The translations under genes were made by a program, and so were the position numbers. Below, piece after piece: positions 26,516 to 35,756 of a stretch of DNA of 64,000 bases. Location: the NCBI RefSeq assembly GCF_038811545.1, contig NZ_CP133319.1:2199516-2263515 (forward strand), given 5' to 3'. Every line of letters starts with the position of its first letter. Position 1 is the first letter of the stretch. The notes under the pieces are model-generated. The model ran no database searches. It saw only the letters and a list, made by a program, of their open reading frames with translations, and was not told the origin of the DNA. This stretch comes from Rhodoligotrophos sp. CJ14 (GTDB lineage Bacteria > Pseudomonadota > Alphaproteobacteria > Rhizobiales > Im1).

Positions 26516-27984
26516 CACAACGGGCTGATCGCGCCGGTCCACATCTGGTAGCCGGCAATGAGCGCCACGATCACCAGCGCCAGCGCCAGGACCGCTTCCA
26601 CCGTCGTGAAGGCCACCGCCTTCGTCTCCCGCTTTGCCCACGCATAGACCAGTATGCCCGGCGCATAGAGGAGCGCGCACATGAACAAGTAGGCCGGGCC
26701 GGCCGCGTAGACGAGCCACAGGCCATAGACGGTCGCGAGCAGGCCGAGCAGCAGCGGCACGATGCGGGCCTCGCTCGCCCGGTACCCCTCGCCGGTCATC
26801 GCCAGCTTGGCAGCATAGGCGCCGGAAAGGATGTAGGGCACCAGAATTGCGGTCGAGGCGATCGAGAACAGCGCCTGATAGGTGCTCTCCGCGAAAAGGG
26901 TGATCACCAGGAAGGCCTGAACCAGGAGATTGGTGATCAAGAGGGAATTGACAGGCACGCCGCGGCTGCTTCTCGCGGTAAAGAGCTTGGGCATGGTGCC
27001 GTCCAGCGCCGCCGCATGAGGGATTTCGGCCGCCAACAGGGTCCAGCTGAGAAAGGCGCCGACGACCGAGACCACCAAGGCGATGTTGATCAGCATCGCT
27101 CCCCACGGGCCGACTACCTGCTCGAGCACGCCGGCCATGGAAGGGTTCTTCAAGGCGGCAAGCTCCGGCTGGGTCATGATCCCGAGCGACAGCAGCGACA
27201 CCAGGGCGTAGAGCGCAAGGCAGGTCAGGAAGCCAAGGGTGGTGGCCAGCGCGATATCGCGGCGCCGCTCTGCCCGTGCCGAAAAGACGCTGGCCCCCTC
27301 GATGCCGATGAACACCCAAAGGGTCACCAGCATCGTGCTCTTCACCTGAGCGGTGATCGAGCCGAGGCTGGCATTGCCCAGCCCGGTGAAGTCCTGGGAA
27401 AAGATGTCGAGCTTGAAGGCAAGCGCCACGATGCCGGCGAACAGCACGATAGGCGCGATCTTGGCGGCCGTGACCAGCATGTTGACCACGGCCGCTTCGC
27501 GCATCCCGGTCAGGATCAGCGCATGGACCGCCCATAGCAGAATGGAGGCGCCAAGCACCGCCTGCCAGGTATTGCCCTCACCGAATGCCGGGAAGAAATA
27601 GGACAGGGCGCTGAACACGATGACGGCATAGGAGACGTTGCCGATCCAGGCGCTGAGCCAGTATCCCCAGGCGCTGTTGAAGCCGATGAACGGACCGAAG
27701 CCTGCTTTGGCATAGGCATAGGGTCCCGCCTCGAGCCCAGGTTTGCGCGTTGCGAGCGACTGGTAGACGAACACCAGGGCGAGCATGCCGATGGCGGTGA
27801 TCGCCCAGCCGATCACGATGGCCAGCGGGCCCGCGCCCACCGCCATGTTCTGGGGGAGGCTGAACACGCCGGAGCCGATCATGGACCCGATGACGAGTGC
27901 CGTAAGCGCACCGAGGCGCAATTTGCGTTCTTTCGTGGACGCAATCTTTGCAGGGACCGCTCCCCGCCAGTCCGTGGTCACCAT
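26515..27984 (-). CDS. arcD: Arginine:ornithine antiporter (APC superfamily)
   Basis: A 489-residue protein with about 12-13 membrane helices. The first helix has [16 protein letters not shown], typical of the ArcD/AdiC basic amino-acid antiporters, which exchange external arginine for internal ornithine at no energy cost. The start at 27984 follows GGAGG by 5 bp. First gene of the arc operon, 65 bp downstream of a perfect FixK/FNR box. Confidence 0.92.
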   Translation of the reverse strand: MVTTDWRGAVPAKIASTKERKLRLGALTALVIGSMIGSGVFSLPQNMAVGAGPLAIVIGWAITAIGMLALVFVYQSLATRKPGLEAGPYAYAKAGFGPFIGFNSAWGYWLSAWIGNVSYAVIVFSALSYFFPAFGEGNTWQAVLGASILLWAVHALILTGMREAAVVNMLVTAAKIAPIVLFAGIVALAFKLDIFSQDFTGLGNASLGSITAQVKSTMLVTLWVFIGIEGASVFSARAERRRDIALATTLGFLTCLALYALVSLLSLGIMTQPELAALKNPSMAGVLEQVVGPWGAMLINIALVVSVVGAFLSWTLLAAEIPHAAALDGTMPKLFTARSSRGVPVNSLLITNLLVQAFLVITLFAESTYQALFSIASTAILVPYILSGAYAAKLAMTGEGYRASEARIVPLLLGLLATVYGLWLVYAAGPAYLFMCALLYAPGILVYAWAKRETKAVAFTTVEAVLALALVIVALIAGYQMWTGAISPL

Positions 27985-28049
27985 TGTCGCCTCCTTCGTG
28001 CGAACAGGACGGAACTGCTGCATCCAGGGGCAGAATGGAGCCGGGCGCA

Positions 28050-28063
28050 TTGATGAGGATCAA
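28050..28063 (-). promoter_or_regulatory. Perfect FixK/FNR box upstream of arcDABC
   Basis: TTGATGAGGATCAA is a perfect TTGAT-N4-ATCAA palindrome, 65 bp upstream of the arcD start at 27984. Anaerobic activation of arginine deiminase operons by FNR-type regulators (ANR in Pseudomonas) is known, so site, spacing and target agree. Confidence 0.8.
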
Positions 28064-28078
28064 ACCATGGGAAGTCGC

Positions 28079-28990
28079 TCACCTTTCCGGCTGCGGCAGG
28101 GGCAATGACGGGTCCACCTCCCGATAGCTCGCGCCACGCCGGAAATTGTCGACATAGATCGTCGCGCGACCTGGCATCAGATCGCGGTACTGGCCGATCT
28201 TGAAATACTGCGTGGGGCCGGCCGTGGGTACAGCACCGATCCGGCCGGCGGCACGGGCGATGAATGTGCCGTTGGCCCAGATCTCCACGATCCCGCTGCC
28301 ATCGAGGCTGCCGCGAATGTGGTAGATCATGTCGACCCAATTCCGATAGGGATCGGGCAGCGGCGCCCCCAGCTCGACGGCAATCCCAGCGTCGCAGTCA
28401 TAGAAGGCTTTGTCCGAAAGGAAGTTCAGGGGGCCTGCTGCAAGGCGCTGGAAGGTGCCTCGGGCGACAGCGAAGGAGACGGCCTGCACCAGTTGGCGAT
28501 CCGCCGCGCGCGATGTCGCCAGCAGACGGCGGCAAGCACCGTCCTGGACCGTTATGTGGAAGATGCCGTCATTGTAGCGCTGGGCGACGAAAGGGCTGGC
28601 ATCGGTTTCCTGCTTCCATTGGCCGATAACCCAACGAATTCCGCCTGAGTGGGGGACGTCCCCCTCCATGCGGAAGCTGAAACCATACCAGGCATCAGCC
28701 CCGAACAGCAGACGGAGGTCATTGTGGATGCGGATCTCGTTCCGCTGGCATTCCCCGTCGCAGTCGCGATCCTTTTCGCCCACATCGATCGCAAGTGCGC
28801 GCTGCCCCATGCGGACCACTTGAGCCTGCATACGGCCGCGCTCCGCCCGAAGCTGGATCGTGGACCAGATCTCCGGATCGAGTAGAACGTCCTCGAAGTC
28901 ATCACGGATCGAGAGAGGTGGTGCGTGCCGAACGCCGATGAGAACTAACGACGCGAGCAGGACTGCTAAAGCGGCGGCTCGGAACATCAT
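28079..28990 (-). CDS. Secreted heparin-lyase-I-like polysaccharide lyase
   Basis: A 303-residue protein with an N-terminal hydrophobic segment (MMFRAAALAVLLASLVLIG) acting as a signal or anchor. The rest is beta-rich: RDDFEDVLLDPEIWS, a CDGECQRNEIR segment near an RNEIR active-site-type motif, the WYGFSFRME and WVIGQWKQ strands, and a final KIGQYRD...ATIYVDNFRRG. This is the pattern of the concanavalin-like 'polysaccharide lyase' family (heparin lyase I, PF14099). Substrate unknown. It is upstream of the arc operon but has its own promoter region shared with the K+ channel gene. Confidence 0.75.
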   Translation of the reverse strand: MMFRAAALAVLLASLVLIGVRHAPPLSIRDDFEDVLLDPEIWSTIQLRAERGRMQAQVVRMGQRALAIDVGEKDRDCDGECQRNEIRIHNDLRLLFGADAWYGFSFRMEGDVPHSGGIRWVIGQWKQETDASPFVAQRYNDGIFHITVQDGACRRLLATSRAADRQLVQAVSFAVARGTFQRLAAGPLNFLSDKAFYDCDAGIAVELGAPLPDPYRNWVDMIYHIRGSLDGSGIVEIWANGTFIARAAGRIGAVPTAGPTQYFKIGQYRDLMPGRATIYVDNFRRGASYREVDPSLPLPQPER

Positions 28991-29065
28991 CTTGTTTCAC
29001 GCTGATGGGCGAATAATCTCGACCGTTTCGGCGTTGACGACTACGCGCAAGCGCGCTCAGCAGTT

Positions 29066-29079
29066 TTGATCTGGCGCAA
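29066..29079 (+). promoter_or_regulatory. Weak FixK/FNR-like site between lyase and K+ channel genes
   Basis: TTGATCTGGCGCAA has an intact left half and an altered right half (CGCAA for ATCAA). It lies in the 188 bp divergent region, 99 bp before the channel start and 75 bp before the lyase start. Confidence 0.3.
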
Positions 29080-29178
29080 GGTCGTAGTCCTACTTTGCAC
29101 CCTACATGGCAGATGCCGCCGCAAAGACCGGTTAGTTGCTCCAATTTGGTTCAGCATCCCTCCGAGCCTACGCGCACC

Positions 29179-29616
29179 ATGATGCACATTAATCTTGCTG
29201 CAGGGACCCTTCTGATTGCGGCGACCGTTGTCATTCACACGGTCGGCCTCATCACTCTTTCGCGCTTGGTGAATTTCTTCGGGTCGCATTTCGGATTATC
29301 GAGGGCCACACTGGGGCGATCGGCTGCCATGATTACCGTCGTGCTCGGCCTTTTCCTGGTCCATACGGTCGAGGTCTGGACCTGGGCTCTGGCCTATCTC
29401 GCCATCGGAGCGATCGACAACATGGCGGATGCGCTCTACTTCTCGACCGTCACCTTCTCGACGGTCGGCTATGGTGATGTGGTGCTTGCCAGCGAGTGGC
29501 GGCTGTTCAGCTCTCTGGAGGGAATCAACGGGTTCATGCTGATCGGGTGGTCCACGGCTTTCCTGGTTGCCGCTTCAACTCGGCATGGACCATTCAACGC
29601 GGGAGAACACTTCTGA
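29179..29616 (+). CDS. Small two-pore-helix K+ channel protein
   Basis: A 145-residue membrane protein with hydrophobic segments at about 5-28, 48-75 and 117-137. Between the last two sits the potassium selectivity filter TVGYGD, preceded by DALYFSTVTFS, the classic pore helix. No cytoplasmic RCK domain follows, so gating is probably voltage-, pH- or lipid-linked, or relies on a partner. The second of two adjacent ATG codons is equally possible as start. It is 45 bp upstream of the MgtC/DUF4010 gene and may be co-transcribed. Confidence 0.85.
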   Translation: MMHINLAAGTLLIAATVVIHTVGLITLSRLVNFFGSHFGLSRATLGRSAAMITVVLGLFLVHTVEVWTWALAYLAIGAIDNMADALYFSTVTFSTVGYGDVVLASEWRLFSSLEGINGFMLIGWSTAFLVAASTRHGPFNAGEHF

Positions 29617-29661
29617 ATGCGCTCTTTGGACTGCCTTTGAGCGGCGGGATATTGAGGGACC

Positions 29662-30933
29662 ATGAATCCGGCTGATCTGCTGTTCCGGCTCGGCCTTGCC
29701 CTGGCGGTTGGCCTGCTGGTCGGCACGGAGCGGCATTGGCGCGAACGTGCTGGGCCGCCTGGCTCGCGCACCGCAGGCATCCGCACGTTCGGGGTCACCG
29801 GTTTGCTTGGTGGCAGCACAGCTGCCGTTGCGCAGCAGCTCGGGTCAGGCGATGTGGGGATCGTGCTGATCAGCTTGGTGTTCGTGGCCTACTCAGCCGT
29901 ATTCGCTGCGTTCAAGTGGAGAGAGGCGGCCGAGCAGCACGAATTCAGCGTGACCGCCGTCATCGTGGGTCAGGTCACGCTGCTGCTAGGCGCCATGGCG
30001 GTGGTCGGCGATGTGACCATCACAGCTGCACTGGCCATTCTGCTGACGCTGCTCCTCGCCAGCCGGGAATTGCTGCACGGTCTGATCGCTAAGATCGAGT
30101 GGCGCGAGCTGAGATCGGCCATTCTGCTTCTCGCCATGGCCTTTGTCGTGCTGCCCCTGCTGCCGGACCGGCACATCGGCCCTCTGGACGCCATCAACCC
30201 GCGGGAGATCTGGATTTTCGCCATCGTGCTCGCTGCCGTATCCTACACCGGATACATCTCTGTGAAGATCTTCGGGAATAAGCGTGGCCCCGTCATCGCG
30301 GGGTTTGCCGGTGGCCTTGCCTCGTCAACCGCCGTAGCGCTGACCTCTGCGCGCCAATCCGTCGGGAACGAGAACATAGAGGTCATCGCCGCCGGCGCGC
30401 TCGCGGCAAGCGCGGTCTCTGCCCTGCGCGCGATAGGTCTGCTCGCCGTTCTCATCCCAGCCGCGATGGCAAACCTCGCTCCGGTATTCGGCCTGGCCGC
30501 GGCTGTACTCGGGGTTGCCGCGATCTACTTGAGCACCAGGGACAGCATCGCATCGAGTACGGCGACGACAGAGACACGCAACCCATTCCGCCTTTCCTCG
30601 GTACTGCAGCTCGCGGCCGTATTGGCGATCGCGATGTTCATTGCCCGCGCGGCGACGGAACTGCTCGGCGGAAGCGGAACGCTTATTGCTTCCGGTGCCA
30701 TGGGTCTCGTTGACATCGACGCAGTTATAATATCGCTCAGCCGATTAAACGACACGCCTGGGCCGGGCAGCACATTGCTGTTTGCAGTGCTGCTCGCGTT
30801 CGCAGCAAACATGGTGGGCAAGGCGGGGCTCAGCATTCTGCTCGGTTCGCGGCAATACGGGCTGCTCATCGGCGCTGCCACCGCATTGGCGTTGCTCACA
30901 AGCGCCGCACTAGCAGCGCTCATTCTGGCATGA
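29662..30933 (+). CDS. MgtC/SapB-DUF4010 family membrane protein
   Basis: A 423-residue polytopic protein. The N-terminal 140 residues follow the MgtC pattern (LGLALAVGLLVGTERHWRER, then AGIRTFGVTGLLGG), and the C-terminal 220 residues form the DUF4010 module with FAGGLASSTAVALTSARQS. MgtC domains influence magnesium or phosphate homeostasis and ATPase activity under stress; DUF4010 is of unknown function. Downstream of a K+ channel gene, so an ion-balance role is a reasonable inference. Confidence 0.85.
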   Translation: MNPADLLFRLGLALAVGLLVGTERHWRERAGPPGSRTAGIRTFGVTGLLGGSTAAVAQQLGSGDVGIVLISLVFVAYSAVFAAFKWREAAEQHEFSVTAVIVGQVTLLLGAMAVVGDVTITAALAILLTLLLASRELLHGLIAKIEWRELRSAILLLAMAFVVLPLLPDRHIGPLDAINPREIWIFAIVLAAVSYTGYISVKIFGNKRGPVIAGFAGGLASSTAVALTSARQSVGNENIEVIAAGALAASAVSALRAIGLLAVLIPAAMANLAPVFGLAAAVLGVAAIYLSTRDSIASSTATTETRNPFRLSSVLQLAAVLAIAMFIARAATELLGGSGTLIASGAMGLVDIDAVIISLSRLNDTPGPGSTLLFAVLLAFAANMVGKAGLSILLGSRQYGLLIGAATALALLTSAALAALILA

Positions 30934-31041
30934 TTGGGGTAGCGCTTGCGAGGAACACAGGCGAGCAGTAGTCATGATTTATAGTTGGCAAAGTGAGCTT
31001 CTCCGATGAGCTGCCTAGGGCGCGCGGCAGGACGTCCCGAA

Positions 31042-32544
31042 ATGAACAGGCCGGAGGCAAGTCGGGCGAACCCGATCTTTCTGGGGCGGTTCGGGCCTCC
31101 TGCCGGCTACGCAGCTGCTATCATCTTGGTCGGCCTGCTGGGACCCGTGCGAGTCCTGCTCGACCCGCTGTTGCATGATCGGCCATTGCTGGTCCTGTTT
31201 GTGCCGGCCGTGCTCGCCGCAAGCGCCCTGGGCGGCTTAGGCCCCGGTCTGCTCGCCACCGCGCTGAGCTTAGCGGCCGCCGCACTGCTGGCGATCTGGT
31301 CGGGCGGGCTGCCCCCCTGGTTCGAGGTCGATATCACGACTTTCGCGATCATCGGGACCGGGATTGCCTGGCTCGGGCATCGGCTGCACAGGATCCGCAG
31401 CGAGTCAGGCGAGCGGAACCGGGAACTGCAGGAACGGGAAGCGCATCTGCGCTCGATCCTGGAGACCGTACCCGACGCCATGATCGTCATTGACGAGCAG
31501 GGCGTTATGCAGTCCTTCAGCTCCACGGCCGAGCGGCTGTTCGGCTACACTGCCGACGAGGCAATCGGGCAGAACGTCAAGGTGCTGATGCCCCAACCTT
31601 ATCGCGATGCCCATGATGGCTATATCACCCGGTATCTCGCGACCGGTGAACGGCGGATCATCGGCATTGGACGGGTGGTGGTCGGCGAACGCAAGGACGG
31701 CTCCACCTTTCCCATGGAGTTGTCGGTAGGCGAGATGAAGTCCGCTGAGCGGCGCTACTTCACCGGATTCGTTCGTGACCTGACGGAGCGGCAGAAGACC
31801 GAGACCCGTCTTCAGGAGCTGCAGTCGGAGCTCGTCCACATCTCACGGCTGACCGCCATGGGTGAGATGGCATCGACCTTGGCGCACGAGCTCAATCAGC
31901 CTTTGTCTGCCATTGCGAACTATCTCAAGGGCGCAAGGCGGTTGCTGGAGAAGCGCCGCGAACCGGAATTGGAGCTGATCGGCGATGCCATGCAGAAGGC
32001 AGCCGACCAGGCGCTGCGCGCCGGGCAGATCATCCGGCGCCTGCGCGATTTCGTCGCGCGCGGCGAGAGCGACCCGCGCATCGAGAGCCTGGCCAAGCTG
32101 ATGGAAGAAGCGAGCGCCCTTGCCCTGGTGGGTGCAAAGGAGGAGGGCGTGCGCGTCAGACTCAGACTTGATCCGAACTGCGACCGCATTTTGGCCGACC
32201 GCGTGCAGATACAGCAGGTGCTGATTAACTTGATGCGTAATGCCATGGAGGCCATGGCGAACGCCGAGCGGCGCGAGCTGACTGTTTCCAGTCGACAGAT
32301 CGAGGGCGACATGGTCGAGATCAGCGTTGCGGATACAGGCATGGGGCTGACCGAAGATGCCACGCGCCAGCTGTTTCAGCCTTTCTTCACGACGAAGCGA
32401 CACGGCATGGGCGTCGGCCTCTCCATCTCGCGTACGATCATCGAGGCCCATGGTGGGCAGATTGGCGCAGAGCCCAATCTCGGTGGCGGAACCATTTTCC
32501 GCTTTACAGTGCCGGCAGTGACAACGGACGCGGTTGTATTATGA
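31042..32544 (+). CDS. fixL: Oxygen-sensing heme histidine kinase FixL
   Basis: About 500 residues (512 if the ATG at 31006 is used; 31042 has AGGAC upstream). Four N-terminal membrane helices (to about 120) anchor a PAS domain (about 130-250) and a HisKA/HATPase kinase. The PAS domain has HDGYITRY with the heme-ligand His, and Arg residues 6 and 20 positions further on (in GIGR), the same offsets as His200, Arg206 and Arg220 of Bradyrhizobium FixL. Phospho-acceptor His is in [15 protein letters not shown] box [10 protein letters not shown] boxes VADTGMGL and [11 protein letters not shown]. Deoxy-heme activates the kinase. It overlaps fixJ by 4 bp. Confidence 0.95.
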   Translation: MNRPEASRANPIFLGRFGPPAGYAAAIILVGLLGPVRVLLDPLLHDRPLLVLFVPAVLAASALGGLGPGLLATALSLAAAALLAIWSGGLPPWFEVDITTFAIIGTGIAWLGHRLHRIRSESGERNRELQEREAHLRSILETVPDAMIVIDEQGVMQSFSSTAERLFGYTADEAIGQNVKVLMPQPYRDAHDGYITRYLATGERRIIGIGRVVVGERKDGSTFPMELSVGEMKSAERRYFTGFVRDLTERQKTETRLQELQSELVHISRLTAMGEMASTLAHELNQPLSAIANYLKGARRLLEKRREPELELIGDAMQKAADQALRAGQIIRRLRDFVARGESDPRIESLAKLMEEASALALVGAKEEGVRVRLRLDPNCDRILADRVQIQQVLINLMRNAMEAMANAERRELTVSSRQIEGDMVEISVADTGMGLTEDATRQLFQPFFTTKRHGMGVGLSISRTIIEAHGGQIGAEPNLGGGTIFRFTVPAVTTDAVVL

Positions 32545-33149
32545 CCGACAAGCTCATCTATGTGATCGATGATGACGAGGCCGTGCGGGAATCCTTGAGC
32601 TTTCTTCTCGCTAGCGCCGGCCTTGCCGTCCGCACCCACGAGTCTGCCACAGAATTTCTTTCTGCATTCGACAGCAGGCGCTGTGGCTGCGTCGTTACGG
32701 ATGTCCGGATGCCGGAGATGAGCGGGCTCGACCTGCTGAAGGAAGTCAAGGCACGGGACAGCCGGCTGCCCGTAATCGTCATGACGGGCCACGGCGATAT
32801 TCCCATGGCGGTCGACGCCATGAAACACGGCGCGCTCGATTTCATCGAGAAGCCGTTCGATGATGAGGTGATCATCTCAGCCGTGACAGCGGCGCTGGGC
32901 GCGAGGGACCAGGAGGCGCAGCGTGAAGCCCAGCTTGCCGAGATCAGCCGCCGGCATGGCTCCTTGTCCCCGCGCGAGCGCGACGTGCTGGAACAGCTGG
33001 TGGCGGGCAAGCCCAACAAGGTGATCGCGTTCGAACTAGGTATTAGCCCGCGCACGGTGGAGGTTTACCGCGCTAGCCTCATGACCAAGATGCAGGCCGC
33101 CAGCCTGTCCGAGCTTGTACGTATGCGCTTCCTCATGGGACCTGTTTAG
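32541..33149 (+). CDS. fixJ: Response regulator FixJ
   Basis: A 202-residue two-domain regulator. Receiver (1-120): acidic pocket IDDDEAVRE, phospho-acceptor Asp in [12 protein letters not shown], and the conserved Lys in IEKPFDDE. Output (about 140-202): LuxR/FixJ helix-turn-helix with [19 protein letters not shown] and [17 protein letters not shown]. Phosphorylated by FixL under low oxygen, it activates fixK in rhizobia and Caulobacter. ATGA overlap with fixL shows coupled translation. Confidence 0.96.
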   Translation: MTDKLIYVIDDDEAVRESLSFLLASAGLAVRTHESATEFLSAFDSRRCGCVVTDVRMPEMSGLDLLKEVKARDSRLPVIVMTGHGDIPMAVDAMKHGALDFIEKPFDDEVIISAVTAALGARDQEAQREAQLAEISRRHGSLSPRERDVLEQLVAGKPNKVIAFELGISPRTVEVYRASLMTKMQAASLSELVRMRFLMGPV

Positions 33150-33163
33150 GTGAGGGATGGCCT

Positions 33164-34147
33164 ATGCGGGTGATGGTGCTACAGAAGCCACGGAGCGAGC
33201 TGGTGCTCGAGCAGCGGGCGCGACCCACGCCCAGCCCGTGCGAGGTCTTCATCCGAGTCGAGGCTTGTGGTGTGTGCCGCACCGACTTGCACGTGGTCGA
33301 CGACGAGTTACCTAACGTTCCGCACCCGATCGTGCCCGGGCACGAGATCGTGGGCCGTATAGAGGCCCTCGGGGCGGATATCACCGGGCTCACGGTAGGC
33401 GAACGGGTCGGGGTGCCATGGCTGGGCGGGACCTGCCGGCACTGCGCCTATTGCTTGAGCGATCAGGAGAACCTGTGCGATCGGCCGACCTTCACGGGCT
33501 ACACACGGGATGGCGGCTATGCCAGCCACGTGGTTGCCGAGAGCGACTACGTGATCCCGCTCGATCTAGAGACCGATCCGGTCGCAGTTGCACCGCTGCT
33601 CTGTGCCGGCTTGATCGGATGGCGCTGTCTGCAGAAAGCCGGACCGGGCCGCAATCTCGGGCTATACGGCTTCGGTGCGGCGGCGCATATCATCGCTCAG
33701 GTCGCCCGCTGGCAAGGACGCCGCGTGTTCGCATTTACCCGCAGCGGCGATGTCGCGGCCCAGGATTTTGCCAGGGCATGCGGTGCTGAGTGGGCCGGCG
33801 CTTCCGACGAACCGCCGCCTGAACAGCTCGACTGCGCCATCATTCTCGCTCCAGTGGGCGCGCTGGTGCCGCTCGCGCTCAAGGCCGTACGCAAGGGAGG
33901 TCGCGTGGTATGCGGCGGCATCCATATGACCGATATCCCGAGCTTTCCCTATCGGTCGCTGTGGGAAGAGCGCGAACTCGTATCGGTCGCCAATCTCACC
34001 CGTGCCGATGGGCATTCGTTCTTCGCAATCGCCCGCGCGGCGGGAGTCCGCACCGAATCAGTGCCCTATCCGCTGGAGCAGGCAAACGCCGCTCTCGCAG
34101 ACCTGCGCGAGGGACGCCTCAAGGGCGCCGCTGTGCTCGTTCCCTAG
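33164..34147 (+). CDS. Zinc alcohol dehydrogenase, AdhP-like
   Basis: A 327-residue medium-chain dehydrogenase. Catalytic zinc: Cys in CGVCRTDLHVV, His-Glu in PGHEIVGRI. Structural zinc: four cysteines in GGTCRHCAYCLSDQENLC. The Rossmann segment LGLYGFGAAAHIIAQ follows. Of the class related to propanol-preferring dehydrogenases. It starts 14 bp after fixJ, so is probably co-transcribed with the sensor pair. It differs clearly from the dehydrogenase at 22264, which lacks the four-Cys structural site. Ends with a 4 bp convergent overlap with the small membrane gene. Confidence 0.9.
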   Translation: MRVMVLQKPRSELVLEQRARPTPSPCEVFIRVEACGVCRTDLHVVDDELPNVPHPIVPGHEIVGRIEALGADITGLTVGERVGVPWLGGTCRHCAYCLSDQENLCDRPTFTGYTRDGGYASHVVAESDYVIPLDLETDPVAVAPLLCAGLIGWRCLQKAGPGRNLGLYGFGAAAHIIAQVARWQGRRVFAFTRSGDVAAQDFARACGAEWAGASDEPPPEQLDCAIILAPVGALVPLALKAVRKGGRVVCGGIHMTDIPSFPYRSLWEERELVSVANLTRADGHSFFAIARAAGVRTESVPYPLEQANAALADLREGRLKGAAVLVP

Positions 34148-34341
34148 GTCTTCCGGATTCTGCCGAAGATCCAATCGGTCCAGCGCTGCGGCCAGAAGGC
34201 CGCCGCTCCGACCAGGGCCGTGATCAAAACGAGGCTGATCATCACTTGGATCACGCCGAAATTCAGAGCGTCCCTCGCCACAAGCAAGGCCGCGACGACG
34301 CCGGACAGAGCCAGGATTGGCCGCAACAGCCAGCTGATCAT
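34144..34341 (-). CDS. Small two-helix membrane protein, unknown
   Basis: A 65-residue protein with two hydrophobic segments, about 3-23 (SWLLRPILALSGVVAALLV) and 29-50 (VIQVMISLVLITALVGAAAFW), ending in a basic tail (RIRKT). GAAAGGAG lies 6 bp before the ATG, and the start overlaps the stop codon of the previous gene (ATGA), which supports a real coding gene. Function unknown. Confidence 0.6.
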   Translation of the reverse strand: MISWLLRPILALSGVVAALLVARDALNFGVIQVMISLVLITALVGAAAFWPQRWTDWIFGRIRKT

Positions 34342-34745
34342 GCTCGGCTCCTTTCAGAGGGTCTAGAGTGGAGCCCCCTCACATGGGCAACCTGGAAGGT
34401 GCGAGGTGTGTCATTGGCATCGCGGATCGTGACATATTCGCCCTCCGCAAGACGATGCAGGTCCAGACGATAACCTGGCTCATCATCGCTGGTGCTGCGG
34501 GCATCGTAATCGATGACCCAGGTCGCGCCATGCGGCCCGCCGGCGCGGTGGACAAGCCGACCGGCGCGGTTCGCCTCCCCGTTCCAGAACCGCCGCACCT
34601 TGCATTTCTCTCGGTTTAGGTTCCAGTCCCCGAGGTCGATGCGGCCCGCAGCATCAAGCGGAGCTACAATTTCGTAGCCGTGTTTTGAGCTGCCCTCCGG
34701 GAATTCCGGGCACCGGGCTAGATAAAGGTGGATCAACTTCAACAT
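34338..34745 (-). CDS. Conserved hypothetical protein in a USP operon
   Basis: A 135-residue soluble protein rich in Arg, Asp and Trp, starting MLKLIHLYLARCPEFPEGS. A central WNLNREKCKVRRFW segment is followed by ATWVIDYD and GYRLDLHRLAEGEYVTIRD, suggesting a small mixed alpha/beta fold. No known domain is recognised. It starts 23 bp after the tandem USP gene and overlaps the small membrane gene, so USP - this gene - membrane protein form one unit. Confidence 0.65.
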   Translation of the reverse strand: MLKLIHLYLARCPEFPEGSSKHGYEIVAPLDAAGRIDLGDWNLNREKCKVRRFWNGEANRAGRLVHRAGGPHGATWVIDYDARSTSDDEPGYRLDLHRLAEGEYVTIRDANDTPRTFQVAHVRGLHSRPSERSRA

Positions 34746-34768
34746 GGGTCGCCCCTTATCGACGAGGT

Positions 34769-35587
34769 TCAATGGGCCATGAGGCAACACACGGGTGTCC
34801 GGCTCAGGAGCTCGTGCGTGACCCCACCCAAAATCCACTCTCGCGTTCGGCTGTGGCCATACGCTCCCATCACCAGAAGGTCCGCGCACGCCTCGGCAAC
34901 CACGTCGAGGACCGCGTTCGCCGCCTTGGCGTCGTCCCCAGGCCGGTGAGCGGCTGAGGCAGAAATCCCATGGTGCTGAAGATAGTTAGCCACATCTTGC
35001 GCCCCGTTCGCATCATTTGGAGCACCAACGCCAACCACCACCACCTCGCTCGCTACCTTGAGGAATGGCAGCGCGTCGCGAACGGCACGACGGGCCTCAC
35101 GTGTGTCCTTCCACGCAACAACGACCTGCTTGGCCACAAGGGTGGTTGTGTTGGGGGGCACCACAAGGATGGGCCGACCGAGCGCCATTACGGCCTCTCC
35201 AGGGTCAACGGAAAACAGCGGGTCCTGTTCGTCTTGACGGTTCTGCCGCGCGAGGATGACCAAGTCGGCGGCGCGCGCCTCGCGGGCAAGCAGTGCAACA
35301 GGTTGCCCAGAACCAAAACGCCATTCGAGGCTGTTATGCATGCCGGCGATATCTCTGAACCGCTGCTCCAAGCCCCTCAGATCCGCCGCTATTCTCCGCT
35401 CCAGCTCGTCTAACATGATCGTGTTGGCGCCATACGCGAGTGGTTCGAACGGAATGTACTCGTAGCGGCGGCCGGCAATGCCAATGAGCCGAGCCTGGAA
35501 CCGCTTGGCCAGGCCCGCAGCCAGTTCGACGCGATGACCTGCTTCCGCCGTCAGATCCAAGCTCACCATCAAGTTTTTGTACGACAT
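34769..35587 (-). CDS. Tandem-domain universal stress protein
   Basis: A 272-residue protein with two UspA domains; the first starts KNLMVSLDLTAEAG, the second around residue 150 (VVVAWKDTREARRAV). The C-terminal loop GAYGHSRTREWILGG fits G-x2-G-x9-G, so ATP binding is likely there. GGAG lies 7 bp before the ATG at 35587; another ATG four codons upstream is possible. A perfect FixK box lies 53 bp upstream. Confidence 0.9.
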   Translation of the reverse strand: MSYKNLMVSLDLTAEAGHRVELAAGLAKRFQARLIGIAGRRYEYIPFEPLAYGANTIMLDELERRIAADLRGLEQRFRDIAGMHNSLEWRFGSGQPVALLAREARAADLVILARQNRQDEQDPLFSVDPGEAVMALGRPILVVPPNTTTLVAKQVVVAWKDTREARRAVRDALPFLKVASEVVVVGVGAPNDANGAQDVANYLQHHGISASAAHRPGDDAKAANAVLDVVAEACADLLVMGAYGHSRTREWILGGVTHELLSRTPVCCLMAH

Positions 35588-35640
35588 GGAACACTCCATT
35601 GCTCATTTGAGCAGGGTGAAGCCTTCGAGCGGCCGCTACC

Positions 35641-35654
35641 TTGATCCGGATCAA
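35641..35654 (-). promoter_or_regulatory. Perfect FixK/FNR box between divergent USP genes
   Basis: TTGATCCGGATCAA is a fully self-complementary 14-mer matching TTGAT-N4-ATCAA. It is 53 bp from the minus-strand USP start (35587) and 102 bp from the plus-strand one (35757). Confidence 0.78.
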
Positions 35655-35693
35655 TATTCCTTTACACCCGGCGGAGAAACGATCGACCGTCAA

Positions 35694-35707
35694 TTGAGCG
35701 GGATCAA
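35694..35707 (+). promoter_or_regulatory. Second FixK/FNR-type box between divergent USP genes
   Basis: TTGAGCGGGATCAA keeps TTGA-N6-TCAA. It is 49 bp before the plus-strand USP start (35757), so each of the two divergent genes seems to have its own site; the centres of the two boxes are 53 bp apart. Confidence 0.55.
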
Positions 35708-35756
35708 AGCGCACCCCCTGTGCACCAGCAAAATGCTTCCAAAGAAGGAGGCAAAG

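Noticed and set aside
25286-27535. Extension of arcA to a 749-codon frame
   Set aside because: The upstream part overlaps the arcD gene in another frame; the arginine deiminase fold begins at the ATG coupled to the arcD stop.
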